A stretch of DNA of 64,000 nucleotides, taken from an uncultured Collinsella sp. Lineage in GTDB: Bacteria; Actinomycetota; Coriobacteriia; Coriobacteriales; Coriobacteriaceae. The stretch lies in the NCBI GenBank assembly GCA_902497065.1, contig CABVDH010000007.1:1-64000 (forward strand), written 5' to 3'. The notes under the pieces are model-generated. The model did not search any database. It had not been told where the DNA came from and worked only from the letters and a program-made list of their open reading frames with translations. This document shows, one piece after another, positions 62,324 to 64,000 of the stretch. A program made the position numbers and the translations under genes. Position 1 is the stretch's first letter. Each line of letters starts with the position of its first letter.

Positions 62324-64000
62324 CGATGAGGAAAAAGACCAGGTACGCGCTGCGTCTGACTTGGTTGCCATCGTGCAGGAAACGGTTGAGCTCAAGCCCC
62401 GCGGCCATGAGTTTTGGGGCTGCTGCCCCTTCCATGGCGAAAAGACGCCGTCCTTCCACATTATTCCCGCCACGCAGGTGTGGCATTGCTTTGGCTGCGG
62501 CGAGGGTGGCGACGTCTTCACCTATATCATGAAGCGCGAGAACCTGAGCTTTCCCGAGTCAATCCGTTATTTGGCCGATCGCGCAGGTATTGAGCTGCAC
62601 GACACCGGAGATCGCCGCGAGCGCGGTACTAAGCGTGCCCGCATCTACGATCTGTGCGCCGAGACCGCCCAGTTCTACCACACCATGCTTATGCGCGGTA
62701 AGGACGGTCGTCCGCGCGAGTACTTTGCCAGCCGCGGCATGGGTGGCGACGTCTGCCGCCGCTACTGCCTGGGCTTTGCACCAGGCCGTAACGCGCTGGT
62801 GTCGCACCTGTCCCAGGCGGGTTTTACCCCGCAGGAGATGATCGACGCCAATGTTGCCGTGAGCCGCGGGCGCGGGCAGCTTGCCGACCGCTTCTACGAC
62901 CGTGTGATGTTCCCCATCTTTGACGAGCAGGGTCACAACATTGCCTTTGGCGGTCGCATTATGGGCGACGGCCAGCCTAAGTATCTCAACACCGCCGAGA
63001 CGAGCGTGTTCCATAAAAAGCGAAACCTCTACGGCTTTAATTGGGCCAAGGAGTTTATCGTCGCGCAAGATACCGCCATTGTGGTGGAGGGCTATACCGA
63101 CTGCATCGCCTGCTGGGAGGCGGGGATTAAAAACGTCGTCGCCACGCTGGGCACCGCGCTCACGGAGCATCACGTCAAGACGCTCACCCGCTTTGCCAAG
63201 CGCATCGTGTATATGTTCGACGGCGATGCCGCGGGCCAGAAGGCCGCCCGCCGTGCGATTCAGTTTATTGAGCAGGATTCGATGGATCTGCGTTGCGTGG
63301 TGCTGCCCGACGGTAACGATCCCATGGAGTTCATCACGGCGCACGGCGGAGAGGAGCTGCAGAAACGCATTGACGCCGCCGAGCCGCTCATGGACTTTGT
63401 GTACCGTTCGCTGCAGGAGTCGAGCGATATTAGCACGCCGGGCGGTCGCGCCAAGGCGCTGGAAGATGCGCTGACGCTTATCTATCCGCTGCGCGATAGC
63501 TATATGATCGACACGTACTTTATCCAGATTGCCGACCTGCTTGGTTTGGACCTGGAGACCGTGCGCGCGAGCTCGGGCCGTGTGTTTCGCGATGTCGCCA
63601 AGCGCGAGGATGCTGAACGACGTCGTGAGCAGAACTATGAGCGCCAGCGGGCACAGGCTGAGCGGTCCGGTAGCGCGGGCGGTCGGGCGTCGGGTTCTCG
63701 CGATGCCGGTCGCGGCGCTTGGGCATCGGGCGCGACGCCGCCGGTGTCCGCGCCGGTCGAAGAAGAGCCGTACGACTACGTCCCGCTCGATGCCTACGGT
63801 GCCGCGCCCGTGGAGGTCGTCGACGACCTTCCGCCGATCGATGTGCCTGATGGTATGGGCGCTGTGCCTGCGGCTGACGGTTCGGGCGCACCGGCTGCGG
63901 CGGCGCCGATGGTTTTGACCGATCTAGAGCGCAAGTCCTTGGCAGGGGAGCGCGAGCTGTTGACCATGCTCACGAGCTACCCCGACCTGTTCCGCACGTA
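62316..64000 (+). CDS. dnaG: DNA primase, 3' end beyond the window
   Basis: At least 561 residues are visible and the frame is open at the window edge. It starts at GTG 62316 inside the end of ribF with AGGGGGTGAG upstream. The CHC2 zinc finger is complete (GCCPFHGEKTPSFHI, WHCFGCGEGGD). The RNA polymerase/Toprim domain shows VVEGYTDCIACWEAGI (acidic Glu) and VYMFDGDAAGQKAA (DxD). A Pro/Ala-rich, low-complexity linker (about 63650-63910) leads toward the C-terminal helicase-binding domain, which starts to appear before the sequence ends. It synthesises RNA primers for replication. Its location after ribF is unusual for E. coli but is seen in some Gram-positives. Confidence 0.95.
   Translation, partial: MISDEEKDQVRAASDLVAIVQETVELKPRGHEFWGCCPFHGEKTPSFHIIPATQVWHCFGCGEGGDVFTYIMKRENLSFPESIRYLADRAGIELHDTGDRRERGTKRARIYDLCAETAQFYHTMLMRGKDGRPREYFASRGMGGDVCRRYCLGFAPGRNALVSHLSQAGFTPQEMIDANVAVSRGRGQLADRFYDRVMFPIFDEQGHNIAFGGRIMGDGQPKYLNTAETSVFHKKRNLYGFNWAKEFIVAQDTAIVVEGYTDCIACWEAGIKNVVATLGTALTEHHVKTLTRFAKRIVYMFDGDAAGQKAARRAIQFIEQDSMDLRCVVLPDGNDPMEFITAHGGEELQKRIDAAEPLMDFVYRSLQESSDISTPGGRAKALEDALTLIYPLRDSYMIDTYFIQIADLLGLDLETVRASSGRVFRDVAKREDAERRREQNYERQRAQAERSGSAGGRASGSRDAGRGAWASGATPPVSAPVEEEPYDYVPLDAYGAAPVEVVDDLPPIDVPDGMGAVPAADGSGAPAAAAPMVLTDLERKSLAGERELLTMLTSYPDLFRT

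Overview
The window is a high-GC bacterial chromosome segment with strong GC bias at third codon positions. Gene families and gene order (tig-clpP-clpX-valS-folC, rimP-nusA-infB-rbfA-nrnA-truB-ribF-dnaG, a DUF1667-linked GlpA/GlpB-type dehydrogenase, a sucrose PTS operon) suggest a gut coriobacterium close to Collinsella. This assignment rests on recognising families, not on a database search.

Layout. 1-989: 3' end of a molybdenum hydroxylase (xanthine dehydrogenase type). 1130-17177: mostly housekeeping: tRNA-Leu(UAG), trigger factor, ClpP, ClpX, ValRS, FolC, an M24 peptidase, a three-gene glycerol-3-phosphate dehydrogenase-like operon on the minus strand, a small membrane zinc-ribbon protein and ThrRS. 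The spacers hold several families of palindromic elements. 17201-28261: an exopolysaccharide/capsule locus headed by a promoter region lying between inverted repeats and by a frameshifted NusG paralog. It continues with a priming sugar transferase, four glycosyltransferases, an EpsG-like polymerase, a pyruvyl transferase, a Wzx flippase and an FrhB-like Fe-S protein. Its middle is much more AT-rich than its surroundings.

28472-43400: an accessory island. It holds a broken secreted transglutaminase/ricin-lectin gene, a defence-type reverse transcriptase, IS256-family debris, a PIN-domain nuclease, a UvrD helicase remnant, a KAP P-loop NTPase divergent from a membrane protein plus an unrecognised protein, and a SIR2-domain protein. 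This looks like a defence island with decayed pieces. 43802-48015: a sucrose regulon (LacI repressor, PTS EIIBC, sucrose-6-phosphate hydrolase) with LacI-type operators. 48112-64000: a degenerate Cys/Met-type PLP protein, a ModE-like regulator, GuaB, LeuRS, then the rimP-nusA-infB-rbfA-nrnA-truB-ribF-dnaG translation/replication cluster, cut by the window end inside dnaG.

Main points of interest: (1) a roughly 110-nt foldback element present three times, in the leaders of valS and leuS and inverted after valS, whose stems differ between copies yet stay complementary; (2) four 15-bp repeats in alternating orientation spaced exactly 40 bp apart before the zinc-ribbon gene; (3) a possible invertible promoter before the polysaccharide locus; (4) the uncharacterised KAP/membrane/323-residue gene group and the reverse transcriptase with a long non-coding upstream region; (5) an intrinsic terminator placed directly between the rimP promoter and rimP.
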